Part shown: positions 11,840 to 23,469 of the stretch, in pieces
Layout: every line of letters begins with the position of its first letter
Numbering within the stretch: position 1 is the stretch's first letter
Source: Emydura subglobosa
Lineage: Eukaryota; Chordata; Testudines; Chelidae
Assembly: GCA_007922225.1 (NCBI GenBank)
Contig: ML679966.1
Span: 54,742,742 to 54,806,741 of the forward strand
Length of the DNA stretch: 64,000 nucleotides
Reading direction: 5' to 3'
Notes under the pieces: model-generated
What the model was told of the DNA's origin: nothing
The model's input: the letters and a program-made list of their open reading frames with translations, nothing else
Database searches by the model: none
Position numbers and translations under genes: made by a program

Positions 11840-13890
11840 ACTGAGGAATGCCTTACTGAAATCTAGGTAAATTAGATCCACTGAATTTCCTTTGTCTAAG
11901 AAATCTGTTATCTTCTCAATGGAGGAGATCAGGTTGGTCTGGCACCATCTACCTTTTGTAAAATCATGTTGTATTTTGTCCCAATTACCGTTAACCTCGA
12001 TATCAACTACTTTCTCTTTCAAAATTTTTTCCAAGACCTTGTATACTACTGAGGTCAAACTAATAGGCCTGTAGTTACCTGATCATTTTTTTTCCTTTCT
12101 TAAAAATAGGAAATATGTTAGCAATTCTCCAATCATATGGTACAACTCCTGAGTTTACAGATTCATTAAAAATCTTTGCTAATGGACTTGCAATTTCATG
12201 TGCCAGTTCCTTTAATATTCTGGGACCCCGATTTAGTCCCATTAAGCTGTTTGAGTTAGGCTTCTACCTCGGATGTGGTAATTTCTACCTCCATAGCCTC
12301 ATTTCCCTTAGCCACCCTGCCATTATCCCTAAGCTCTTCATTAGCCTCATTAAAAACTGAGGCAAAGTATTTGTTTAGATATTGGGCTATGTCTATATTA
12401 TCCTTAACCTCCACTCCATCCTCAGTATGTCACAGTCCCACTTCTTTCTTTGTTTTCTTCCTATTTATATGGCTATAGAACCTTTTACTATTGGTTTTAA
12501 TTCCCTTTGCAAGGTCCAACTGTATTTGGCTTCTGGCCTTTCTCACTTTATCCATGTATGTTCTGATCTACAAGAGGTAGCTTTCCTTGCTGATCCCTCC
12601 CATCTTCCATTCCTTGTAGTCTTTCTGCTTTCTCTTAATAACCTATCTGAGATGCATGCTCATCCCACTTGATTTACAATTCTTGCCTATTAATTTTTTC
12701 CCCTTCCTTAGGATGCAGGCTTCAGATAGTTTCTGCAACTTTGACTTGAAGTAATTCCAAGCCTCCTCTGCCTTTAGGTCCATGAATTCTTCAGTCCAGT
12801 CCACTTCCCCAACTAATTCCCTTAATTTTTTTAAAGTTAGCCCTTTTGACATCAAAGACCCTAGTCACAGATCTATTTTTGTTTATCCTTCCATTTAGTT
12901 TGAACTGAATGGTCACTCATGGTCACGCAAACCAAGGTTGTCCCCTACAACCAGATCTTCTATGTGGTCCTCACTACTCACCAATACCAAATCTAAAATG
13001 GCATCCCTTCTTGTAGGTTCAGCAACTATTTGGTGAAGAAACCTGTCAGCTGTCACATTCAGGAAAAGCTGGGCCCTACTATTATTAGTAGCATTTGTCC
13101 TCCAGTCTATATCTGGGAAGTTAGTCTCCCACAATCACACAATTTTCAGTAGTATTTACTTCATTAAAAACATTAAAGTGGTCTCTAGCCATATCCAAAT
13201 CTGATCCCGATGGTCTGTAGCACACCCCAAGCACTATCCCAGGGGAAGCTCTAGTAGCTTTCTTCCCCAGTGTGATTTTCGCCCGGACAGACTCTGTCTT
13301 ATGCATTCCATCACTTCTAATTTCTTTACAGTCTGCCTCATCATGGATATACAATGCTATTCCACCACCTTTGCCTTTATTTCTGTCTTTCCTAAACAGT
13401 ACATACCCTTCAATACCTGTACTCCAGTCATGACTACTATTCCACCATGTTTCTGTTATCCCTATAATACCTGATTTCACTTCCTGCACTAATTCCTAAG
13501 ACTAAGACCAAGGCATCTTGCATTGGTGTACAAACATCTTAATTTTTGCTGTTTGGCTTTGCTCACATTCCTTACCCAATTTGGCACAGTCATTCTTCCG
13601 CCAGTATCACCTATTAGACTGGTGTCTACACTGCTCTTCTTCTTAATAGCCATTCTCCTACACACTACTGTATCCTTTCTTACTTCATTTTCCTCCTTCT
13701 CAATGTTAAAATCAGGCATGGAGGTTACCCAGGCATCTCCCAACCATCTCCTCCAAATTCCTAGTTTAAAGCTCTCTTAATCAGTTGTGCTAACTTCCAT
13801 CCTAGAAGTCTATTTCCCTCTCTACTCAGGTGAAGTCCATCCCAAGAGCACAGTCCTCTGTCCATGAATGACTCCCAATGGCCATACATT
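11840..13890 (-). pseudogene. CR1 LINE ORF2 remnant: endonuclease and start of reverse transcriptase
   Basis: CR1 ORF2 encodes an AP-like endonuclease plus reverse transcriptase for target-primed retrotransposition. Minus-strand frames, 5' to 3', show these parts. About 13743-13490 is the upstream linker ending 'LRCLYTNARCL'. At 13489-13121 is endonuclease with 'ITETWW', 'GGGIALYI' and 'YRPSG'. At 13134-12913 are 'NFPDIDW', 'DAILDLVLVS' and an altered 'SDHE' box (LRDHE). At 12855-12643 is the linker. At 12058-11840 is RT with 'VYKVLEKIL', 'QHDF' and '[11 protein letters not shown]'. Frameshifts separate the blocks. It stops abruptly just after the first RT catalytic Asp, so the 3' half is missing, the reverse of the usual 5' truncation. 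Confidence 0.92.
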
Positions 13891-13954
13891 TATATTTATA
13901 ATGATAACCGATTGAAAAACTATTCATCAATCATATTTACATGGCCCCATTACA

Positions 13955-14170
13955 ATAATATCTGAGCACTCCACAATCTTGAACATATTTATCCTCGTAG
14001 TGCCCCTGTGAAATAGGGAAATGCTATTATTCCCATTTTACACATGGAAACCTCAGGCACAGAGAGACTTGCCCGAAGTCACAGAGTAAGTCCATGACAG
14101 AGCAGAGAATTAAACCTGCCTTCTCCATCAAATCCCAGGCTAGCACCCTAATCACTAGACCATCCTTCCT
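13955..14170 (-). mobile_element. MIR-type SINE
   Basis: The plus strand carries the reverse complement of the MIR consensus: 'ccctgtgaaatagg', 'attattcccattttacacat', 'ggcacagagagacttgccc', 'agtcacagagtaagt', then 'accctaatcactagacca' from the tRNA-derived head. It is near full length. MIRs are tRNA-derived CORE-SINEs mobilised by L2. Confidence 0.85.
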
Positions 14171-14334
14171 CGCACAAAAAAGGTGAAAAATTTGTCCTGG
14201 TTTTTCATTGGAAAAAATCATATTTTAAATTTTTTTATTGTCTCTCTTAATGAGGGAGGGAAGGGGTTTGTATACATATGCATTTAGAATCTGCTCCTAG
14301 GCACCATGAAGTAATAATGAATTTTGTGATTGAT

Positions 14335-14413
14335 AAAAATTTTCACAGAACTCAGATTTCTATAGAAAAATAATGTTTTGAGCTATATAAATCTGAGTTC
14401 TGTGAACATTTTT
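14335..14413. repeat. Strong short hairpin (24 of 25 bases paired)
   Basis: Left arm 14335-14359 and right arm 14389-14413 are reverse complements with a single mismatch; 18 nt (14342-14359 and 14389-14406) pair perfectly. The loop is 29 nt. It could be a minimal foldback MITE or, less likely, a hairpin RNA precursor. No TIR-flanking TSD was found. Confidence 0.75.
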
Positions 14414-14439
14414 AACTATATGTTCTCATTCTTTTCTGA

Positions 14440-15115
14440 ACCAGTTAAACTTTGGCCTTCAGAATATCCCCTGGCAGCACGTTCCATAGGTTGACTGTGT
14501 ATTGTGTGAAGAAGTGTGAAGAAGTATTTCCTTTTGCTTGTTTTAAACTTGCTGCCTATTAATTTCATTGCATGACCCCTGGTTCTTGTGTCATGTGAAG
14601 GAATAAATTACATTTCTTTATTCACTTTCTCCACACATGATTTTACAGACATCTATCATACCCTCCTTTAGGCCTCTCTTTTCCAAGCTGAAAAGTCCCA
14701 GTCTTTTTAATTTCCCTTTATATGGAAGCTGTTCCATACCCCTAATAATTCTTGTTGCCTTTTTTTGTACCTTTTCCAATTCCAAATTTTTTTTTTAGAT
14801 GCAGCAACTAAATGTGCATGTGATATTCAAGATGTGAGTGCACAGTGGATTTATAAAGAGGCACTATGATATTTTCTGTCTTATTATCTATCCCTTTCCT
14901 AATGATTCCCAACATTCTTTTAGCTTTTTTGATTGCCGCTGCACATTGTGTGGATGTTTTCAGAGAACTATCCACAATAACTCCAAGTTCTCTCTTGAGT
15001 GGTAATAGCTAAGTTAAACCCCATCATATTGTACGTATAGTTGGGATTATGTTTTCTAATATGCGTGACTTTGTCCAGTCATCCAGTTTAATGAGATCTC
15101 TTTGTAAATCCAAAG
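14440..15115 (-). mobile_element. CR1 LINE 3' fragment
   Basis: The plus strand is the reverse complement of the CR1 ORF2 C-terminus and 3' region: 'cagcacgttccataggttga', 'ttaatttcattgcatgaccc', 'ccttttccaattcc', 'ttcttttagcttttttgatt', 'taatgagatctctttgta'. It covers a later part of ORF2 than the copy at 11840-13890 but lies upstream of it on that strand. It is therefore a separate insertion. Confidence 0.85.
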
Positions 15116-15629
15116 CATGTTGGAAGGAGTTAACTATCTTGAGTCAGTATAATAGAGTGCTGTGTGTTGAGACCACTGCCTAACTGTTGTCAAGTTTTTG
15201 TAAGCATCATGGCAACAGAAAAGTTTTGTAGGTGGATAAAGATGTCACGTTGTGGAAGTTTACGGGCAGCACCTCTCAAGTGTGTGAAGCTGTATGGGAG
15301 AAAGCACAAAAGGGCAGCCTTAAAAATTTAACAAGTGAGTAATGGAGGCTTTTAAGTGACAGGGTGAAGTAGCTTGTTTCCTTGGTTTCCCACCCTTCCC
15401 CTGCATTTACCTGTGACTACTGCCTGGGTCACACTAACACAGTTGTACATCTACACAGAACAATCTTTAAAATTACGTTACTGAGGGAGGACCCAGCCGG
15501 TTTTAAACTGTTCTAGCTCCATGACTCAATCCCAAATCTGTTCTCTCAGTTATAATTAAGGGCTTTTTTTTAAAGTCTGGAATTATACAGATTCTTAAGG
15601 TTCCCCCCAAGATCTTCAGATAATCAGAT

Positions 15630-15790
15630 ATGTACTTTTTTAATTATCAGCCCCTTTTAATAGATGGAGAAATCTGAGACGCACAGAAGTGGTTAAGTGA
15701 GCTCTCCATAGTCACAGGGAAATCTGTGGTAAATCTAGTATTTAAGCCGAAGTCTCCTTGCATGCTTTAACCACAAAACTATCTTCCCTT
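15630..15790 (-). mobile_element. MIR-type SINE fragment
   Basis: Contains the reverse complement of the MIR body: 'ccccttttaatagatggaga', 'ggttaagtgagct', 'tagtcacaggga', 'tatttaagccgaagtctcc', 'gctttaaccacaaaacta'. Confidence 0.7.
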
Positions 15791-16889
15791 AGAACATGGT
15801 AGGTATGTTATTGATAACTACAAAAGTACAAATGTTAGAAGTGGTTTCTTGAATAAAATTCTTATCTATATGAAGAGACATTGAGGAGACAGAGGTTTTG
15901 ACCCAATGTTCTTTTCTGCATATTAGATAAAAGAAAGTGACAGTGTCTTTCTAGTAACTGGTGAGTTTTCTCTTATCAAAGCTTGCCAGACATTAATAGT
16001 TTATTTCATCAATGCACTGTAGGTTGTTGAAGACTTCACCAGTCAGTGGCTATAATAATTCAGGCAGTCTGAAAAAGGAATTGAAAAAGCAAATGTATTT
16101 TTTCTCTTGAAGTTTCAGACCAGATCTAAAAGTGCCATTACTGCAGTTAAAACAATACAACCAACTGAGATAGTTTTGTACCATGTATTCACTGCTCTCC
16201 AAAAAAATTGAATTTTGGCTCAATTCTGTCAGATATTAGCATTGATTCAATAGAAAATGTGTATTCATAGTTAATGTATATTTTAAACAGGCAACAGGAT
16301 AACTGGTGCTCCTGGTTATCACACAAATGCTTCGAGTATCATTTTAGTCACTGATCCTCTGCACAGGTGGAAGCCTGCACAAACTCTCATTAACTGCAGA
16401 CGGGCTCCATGTGGATGCAAGGGCTCACTCAGGCAGAGTTCACTGCAGAATCAGAGCATTAAATTACATGCCTGGAAAGTAGTATTTGTTACTCTTTCAA
16501 CATAGTTTGGATTTCTCTGTCTCTAAGTATGAGTGAGGACCCCACCTTTTATTCTCAGGCTACTTGTGAAAATGACTTTTAAAGGTAATCACAGAGGAAT
16601 TCAAGAATTAGGGCCAAATCATGCTTCTTTTTCTCATGAAAAACTCCCACTGAAGTCCGTATAAGAATTAAATTAGTAAAGTGAGCAGGATTTTGGTCCC
16701 AAGTGTACTAGTGAGTAATGATCAGTTTCATTGTTCTGTGTGTGTGTCTCTCACACAGCAAAGGGGAGGGACAAGCATTTTTAGAAATAGCAAAATTAAA
16801 TTATACCGCCACACAAATGGGCAAAGGAAGCAAGAGACAGGTGTTATAAGATTAACTTTAACTAATACTTTTAATTGATTGGTTTTCAG

Positions 16890-17000
16890 ATTGAAAGCAT
16901 ACTATTAAATGACTTTTCCATGGTGATACAGCAAATAAGAACTGAGTCAGGATCAGAACGCAGGAATTTCTGACTCAAACTCTGATCATTTGCTGAGGAT
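16890..17000 (-). mobile_element. MIR-type SINE fragment
   Basis: 'aaatgacttttccatggtga', 'gagtcaggatcagaacgcag' and 'tctgactcaaactctgatca' match the MIR body in reverse orientation. Confidence 0.65.
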
Positions 17001-17009
17001 GGTCAATTG

Positions 17010-20000
17010 CTGATGATAGCCATGTCTTAAAAGGTTCAGAGGTTAGGTTCAGGTAAACAACCAAAAGTTCGGGGATGAACCCCTAGCCTCACTGAAGTCC
17101 ATTCCAAAGCTCAGTGGGGTCAGGATTTCATTCCAGTTGTCTTTGCCCCATTCTATCATTTTTTATTTAAAGGGAATTTCTTGGTGAAGTCAGCTCCCCA
17201 GCTAAATGCAGAACACCTAAAGTGTCTTGTTTCATTTATGATTATTTTTAAAAAATTCTAACGTTGCCTAGTTAACTCATTTTTATTATTCATGCACCAC
17301 AGGTAGCACTCAGTATCGCCTTGAATGGAGAATGACTAGTACCTGACACAAATCCAGTATATCTAGGAATAACTCTCTCGTACACTTTCCTGTAAGGATC
17401 ACCTTACAAAAGTAGCTCAGAAGATTATGAGTAGATATTGCCTCTTAAATAAGCTTGTGCGCTCAACTTGGGGAGCTAATGCCCAAATGCTGCACAGTTA
17501 AGCATTGCACAGTTCCAGGGGACTCATGGGGTCTCAAACCAAAGAGGCTAATCTTGATTCAACAAAAGAAATTGAAACCTCATCTTGTTCACATGCAGAG
17601 TAACATTACTTACTTCACCACCACCCTTTCTGTTGACTCTGCCCAGCTACATATGTGGCAAGTGGAACTTATATTTTAAGACGTGCTCTGGGAGTCATAG
17701 ACAGTTGAAGAATCCTTTCCTGTTTTGAAGTAAAGAATAAGCATGGGATAAAATTAGTTTTTGAAGTGGTTGAAGTTTGTGATGTACTATACCTGATTTT
17801 ATAAAAGGTGAGCCAGAGAGATGTTTTTATATAAAACACATCTATGCCAGTTTTTTTTAACCCCTGCCATAGTTCCCCTTATAACTTTCACTACCTGACC
17901 TCCTGAATGGATGGTCTTTCCTGGAAAATCTACAAAGGCCATGAAGTTTCTCAGGAAAAGCACTACCCAGCCTAGCTATGCATCCATTTTTCCAAATAAT
18001 TAAAATGTGTTTGAGCTAGGCATTTATTTATTGATTGATTGATTATTGGTTCATTTCAAAAGGCGGAATAACCAATCCTGAATTTGTTCTTTTTTCCTAT
18101 GCACAAATGTGACTCAAGCTTTTAGGCAAGTGGGAATTAGGCACTTAGATACCTTTAAAAATCCATTTTTATTTTTTCTGTGAACCACAGTTTGGGGAAT
18201 AGGAGTAGAATTCTACTAAATTTGGTCTTGTGGTCAAAGAGTTGATATGTGTGAGCTTACCACTATCTAGTCACCTTCAGAAATTTCTGACATGGAGCAG
18301 GGATGAAGTGTCAGATACAACAGACTTTATTGTGCAGCAAACTAGCTTTTCTGTTGAATAGTTTGGCTTCCATTGGAAACAGGATCTGTGATCTTTTGGA
18401 ACTTCTGAGTGCTTATGCAGCACAGAAGTTCATTGAATCATGGCCTGTATGTTTTCAAATGTTTACATAATTTTAGTTTCAAGTGTAAGAATAGGTGCCA
18501 AGAGAGAAAGGGAATTAAAGTGCAATGGGAGCAAAATACTAAACTAGTCTCTGACCTCTGTCAATTCCTTCAACAAACTATGAACTCTGACAACAAAAGC
18601 AGATATAGCAGATCAATATCATGTATAACTCAAAAAAATGTTCTTTGTCTCAAACAGATGTGATTATTCTGATGTACCTGGTCCATGTCTTCAAGGCATC
18701 TGTAACCAGTGTAAAATGTTCATTTCTGCCAAAAATGTTACTTGAAAGGCAAGAGAAGAGAAATAGCTGCAAAATTAGTCTGAAGCTGGTCCAGTCTTGC
18801 TTTAAACCTAAGCCTCCTGGGAGGTACTTCTAAAGTTAACAAGTAAGAGGTTTAAGATCATCAATCAATCCCAATGCATCTATTTTAATTAATATGCTAT
18901 TCAAGTGGTTTCCTCTTTGTCAATTCTCATAATTACTTTGTTTTGTTGGATAAAGTTAACAGAAGAATTATAACAATCTGTGATTTTTTTTAATCAAATT
19001 TTGCAGCTGTTAGAGAACCTAAAGATGATTGTTCCTAAGGGCAACCTATCCTTTTTTCTTTCCAGCACAACTGTTTAGCCATAAATGGGTGAAAAACTAT
19101 TCAATCTTGTCTTACCAATCCATTGCTTTGAATTTTAAATGATGATAGCTAAATAATAAAAGCTCCCAAAAGGTAACAAACACACAGTAACGTTCTGGTG
19201 GATTCTCTGCAGTCTGCTATGGAATTAAACATCTGTGAAAGATGATTTTCTTTAATGTCACCTGATGAAGATGACCTTTAAAATTACCACAAAAGCAAAG
19301 CTTTTACCATCTGTTGAGAAATAAAAGGCAGATATTTTCATTGCAAGTGTCCTAACTACAGAAAGGAAAATAAAAAGTAAAAATGCTTTAGATATCTTCA
19401 TAAGTTATATGAAGATAAGAAAAGATCGCTGGTCACTTATTTAAAATTACCCCATTAAATCTACTTTTGCTATGTTCATGTGCAATAGATGACAAAATAA
19501 TAATAAACTCTTTTAAAAAAAACAGATTTGGGGGAGGGGAAGGGAGTGCTGTATTTGGGCCTTGTTACCTTTATCCATCCAGAAGAGGAAATTATATTAT
19601 GATGATCATAAACATAGCTTGTGTGATTGGAGCTATAGTCAGGAACCCTAAGTGAGAAATAACAATGGCAGAATGGGCAAAATCAAGGCTGATAAGGCTG
19701 ACATTCCTCATTCCTTGGAGTCATAGACAACACATGGCCATTCTTGTCTGGTCTGACAGTATCAATCTCTAACTCAGATATCCACTCTTGGTATGAAAAA
19801 TCTGATCAAATGATTGACTCCATGGGAGGTAGAACTGGAAAGCCTAATGGCACAAATGAAATACATGATAGAACCCTGTGAAGGGATCCAAAAATAGTCT
19901 CCACCCTATGAACATGATGGGGAAAATTACAAAAGTCCAAAACCTATATTAAGGACAATGCTCTTCACATACTATTCCCTTCCCCCACCCCCCTTAGCCA

Positions 20001-20640
20001 GCCAGGGAGATATTTACACTATTGGATAATTCTCCACTTTCATGCAACAGTTCCTGATCCTACACACATACATACAAATAGTCGCATTGAAACTGATGGA
20101 GACTACTTACATATATAAAGTTAAGCATGTGCAAAATCATGGCCTTTGTATTCAATGTTTACATGGTACCATCCTTGATGCAACTCTCTCTTAAAATCTT
20201 ATTTTCATCTTTACTTAACATTCGGCAGTGCCATTGCTGTGCCTCTGTCAGCTGTTGTAATCGCCTGTCATCAGAGAAGCTGTATAGCTAAGCGTACTTG
20301 CATACTTTGATATCACAGCAGCAGCAATGGTGCTGCCAAATACTAATTAAAATTTACAAAAACTGAGGCAACTCAAAACAGCACTGCCAAAGGCAGAAGT
20401 CATAGCCGGTAAACAACCTAAAATTCCTTATGGAGATTAGCTGCCTTCTGCAAATAATTCACATTTACATATTTTCCTCTAATTCTTGGGGACTTACATT
20501 CTGTAAAATCTCTGCATTTTCCCTGTTCGTGTCTCATTCCCTCCTTTCTGTCTCTTCTGCTGTCTCCTCTCCTATTATTTTTTTAGTCCTTCTCTCTTTT
20601 TGTTACCCTTCTTAGTTTTATTTTTCTCTCCTCTTTCTCC
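17010..20640. other. Long unannotated stretch, no gene seen
   Basis: AT-rich; open frames below 85 codons without recognisable motifs. A CT-rich tract occurs near 20530-20650. No assigned mobile element. Confidence 0.45.
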
Positions 20641-20939
20641 TTCTGTCTCACTGCCCTAACAATAATAAACAGCTTGCATTTATACAGACACTTTTATCTG
20701 GAAGCATACCACATCCAACTGAAACCGAAGGGAATGATTTGGTACATAAAATGCCCTCCTTCAGCGGTGGGAGACTTTGTCTGAGCCAACAGGGAAAGAA
20801 AATCTGTAGGCTCCTTTAAGAATTGCCTCCCATTTTTTCTTCCTCCCTACCCCCATTTGTGGGCTTGGGGAAGGGAGAAGGAAAGCTCACTGGCTGATCA
20901 GCTGGATAGATGGGTATAGCAGAAGCACATTGGCTCCTG

Positions 20940-21530
20940 AGCACCTGAGAGGAGGATTTATAAGCCTACCTAAGATGCCATTCTGTGCCCGAAGTAAAAA
21001 CAACTCCCATTTCAGAATAATCCTGTGGGCATTTGAGGGGCTAGGAAATAAACTTTCCCTCACTAGGAGACTGACCTAGGGTGGCTCCTTCCACTAAGCA
21101 GTCCAGGGATCTAATCAGAAGATTAGATTATGAGGTGTTCATGATGTTGCAACTTGACAGGTGTCCAGTGCAGGTATTTGTCTACTAAGGGATTCAGTTC
21201 CCTAAGAAACCAGAATTGGAAGCAGGAGTAGGGAAGGGCAGCCCCTAAATGGGATTAGGGTTGCTAATGTCAGGTACAGCAAGGTATCCCAACATTTCAC
21301 CCATATTCTCACCCTTCATCTGAGGGGAAGGCAGAGGAGTCCCACTGGACCAAGTTAAAGATTTGGAGGGGGTAGCGCTGAGGGCAGCTGTGCCCTGAAT
21401 TACAGAAAGAAGGTTGACCTGCACTGGACATGGTTATCACGAAATGGTGTGTCAAGATGTGTTAAGTTAATAAAGATGTGACCTAGTTAAACCACGTGGT
21501 GTCTTGTCTGTATTCCTGTGGCTCTAGGAC
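20940..21530 (+). repeat. Possible LTR-like or retroposed segment with TATA-like box and AATAAA
   Basis: A TATAAG box at 20959-20964 is followed about 500 bp later by AATAAA at 21469-21474 in 'gttaagttaataaagatgtg'. That text is familiar to me as an interspersed turtle repeat. No LTR ends or TSD could be fixed and no coding frame was recognised. It could be a solo LTR or the 3' end of a retroposed transcript. Confidence 0.35.
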
Positions 21531-21884
21531 AATATAATGACTCAAATGTAGTTTACCTATGCTATTGAATTATTAGCAATGCTCTTAGGGAAAGTGCCAA
21601 ACACAAGTGGCCAGAAGTAGAGCTGGTTGAAAAATTTTTGACAGAGCAGTTTTTCTCTCAAGAAATCCATTTTTGTCAAACTTGGAACATTTTGCAGGAA
21701 CATGTCAATTTTCATGAAACTTATCACCAGGAAAAAATCAAAATGTTTTGTTCTGACAATGTCAAAATATTCATTTAGTTTTTTTATATTATATAAAATA
21801 TTAATTTAAATACTATTATGTTATGTATGTATTTAATATTGTGCATATATTGTTTTTACTATTATAAATCGATAAAAGTCAAAA

Positions 21885-21985
21885 CCAAAATGAAGAAGAG
21901 CTCTGTGTAGCTCGAAAGCATGTCTCTTTCACCAAAAGACGTAGGTCCAGTAAAAGATATTACATCACCCATATTGTCTCTCTAA
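21885..21985 (+). repeat. Interspersed repeat module inside the MITE
   Basis: Text 'gaagagctctgtgtagctcg', 'aaagcatgtctctttcacca' and 'taaaagatattacatcaccc' is a widely repeated amniote module as I know it. Its class is uncertain to me. Confidence 0.5.
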
Positions 21986-22014
21986 AATTAAAATGAACCG
22001 AGGAATTATTTTGG

Positions 22015-22092
22015 GGAAGTTCTATGGCCTATTTTATACAGGAGAGCAGACTAGATGATCACAGTAGTTCCTTCTGGCCTTGGAATCAGAAA
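22015..22092 (+). mobile_element. CR1-like 3' tail (LINE end or SINE tail)
   Basis: 'ttctatggcctattttatac', 'aggagagcagactagatgat' and 'ccttctggccttggaatc' match the 3' tail used by CR1 and by SINEs that borrow it. Only the tail is present. Confidence 0.65.
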
Positions 22093-22209
22093 CATTATGA
22101 GGGTCTCACATGGAAATTCTTCAGAATATTTGTTTCCCAAATTTTGAAATGTTGGAATTTCCCATGGAATGGATATTCTGGTTTGCAACCAGTCCCAGTC
22201 AGAACTTCA

Positions 22210-23325
22210 TTTTTATGTTCCTTTAATGACTGCACCTCCAGAAATACACTTCTCTCCTACAACCATGCTGAAACATGGGTAGTAAAATTTCAGAGGGAAG
22301 AGTGCCACCTATTAAATCACCAACACAAAGATACGATTATTCCTTGGAGAGTTCCCACAAGTTCTGACCTTACATCACTTTACTTAAGTTGTTAGAACTG
22401 ACAAGATCACAGCAAAAGGTACTGTGAGTATGGTGTGTCTCTCTTTCTTCATTCTTTTTCATCTCTTTATTTCTCTTCCATATGAAGGCTGGTTCCTTAA
22501 CCCAAATAAAGATATGTAGCAAATTCCAGACACTCTGCAATCTTTCTCTTATTGGCATGGTGCTTTGCTGCTCAGCGTATCCTACATGCTTTAACACTAA
22601 TAATATAGGCTGTCAGTATTAGAGCACATGAGGAGGATTCTATAACTATCAAGACCCTAAAAATAAATTTTTAAAAAACCTTAGAATTTTCTCTTTTTCT
22701 TTTCCCTAGACGTTGATCCAGCAACTCAGGTCAAGGAGCTTCCCACTGGGGAACCACTATAGAAGTCGGTCCACTGTCTATGGCAACATTTAATTAGTGA
22801 GACAGATTTTTTTTTTAAATATCTAGGTTCAGTCAAAAGCTGAGGCACAGAAATCAGTCTCCTAGAGTCTGAACCTTTCTGAGGTAGGCTGATATTGTTA
22901 AATGTCTCCTGTGTCTGCAGGGTTCTGTTCCAATTCCTTTAATTTTTCAGATATGCTGTAAGATTTTTGAGGATAGGGTTTCTACAGTGAGGTAGTCAGA
23001 TTACTTCCAGGTTTTTTATTCCTTACCATACTAAATGAATTCAATGTGATCTCTTCAACAGTTTTGTTGGCCTTACTTTAGGTGTCAGTTACCTGGGAAC
23101 CATCTTGAATTCTTTTGGCAGACCTCCTTGATGTTATTTCTTTGAGTTTATGTCTGGCCTACCTAACTGTTGTTCCCCTTTGTGAGCCCCAAAGAGGTTG
23201 ATATAATGACATCAATGATCTTCTCAGCTGAGCCAGGTTAGGTTAGGTTTTAACAGAATATTTATAGAGTGATCCTGCTTCTGTTCTCAGAGCATTACGT
23301 GACTCTCCTTTCAATGCCATTAGCC
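22210..23325. other. Unannotated stretch, no gene seen
   Basis: A 75-codon minus-strand frame at 22370-22597 and other short frames have no recognisable motif. No assigned repeat. Confidence 0.4.
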
Positions 23326-23329
23326 TAAA

Positions 23330-23465
23330 CTTTCAAAAGTGACTAATGATTTTGTGTGCCTTGGTTTTCAACTTGACACTATAAAGGGACCTGAGCACTC
23401 ACCTTCTGAAAATCAGACCCCTTTCAGGTGTCTCAAATCGAGCACCCAAAAATTTAGCCACTTGA
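23330..23465. repeat. Foldback MITE-like repeat
   Basis: The left arm 'aaaagtgactaatgattttg' with 'tataaaggg' is mirrored by 'ccctttcaggtgtctc' and 'gcacccaaaaatttagccac'. The imperfect arms are roughly 60 bp. The same text type (difference in gcacc/ggtgc, gtgact/agtcac) is a well-spread amniote palindromic repeat. Confidence 0.6.
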
Positions 23466-23469
23466 CCAA

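Larger units (their letters stand above)
21619..22205. mobile_element. hAT-type MITE carrying nested insertions
   Basis: The left end 'agagctggttgaaaaa' (21619) is roughly inverted by 'tttgcaaccagtcc' near 22193-22205. The interior halves are AT-rich with caaaatg/cattttg tracts. The two halves are separated by about 200 bp of unlike sequence (about 21885-22095), which holds two other repeats and is read here as later insertions. Confidence 0.5.

Noticed and set aside
12275..12672. Plus-strand hydrophobic frames that look like membrane segments
   Set aside because: They are antisense of the CR1 ORF2 linker and RT region; no start context or homology.
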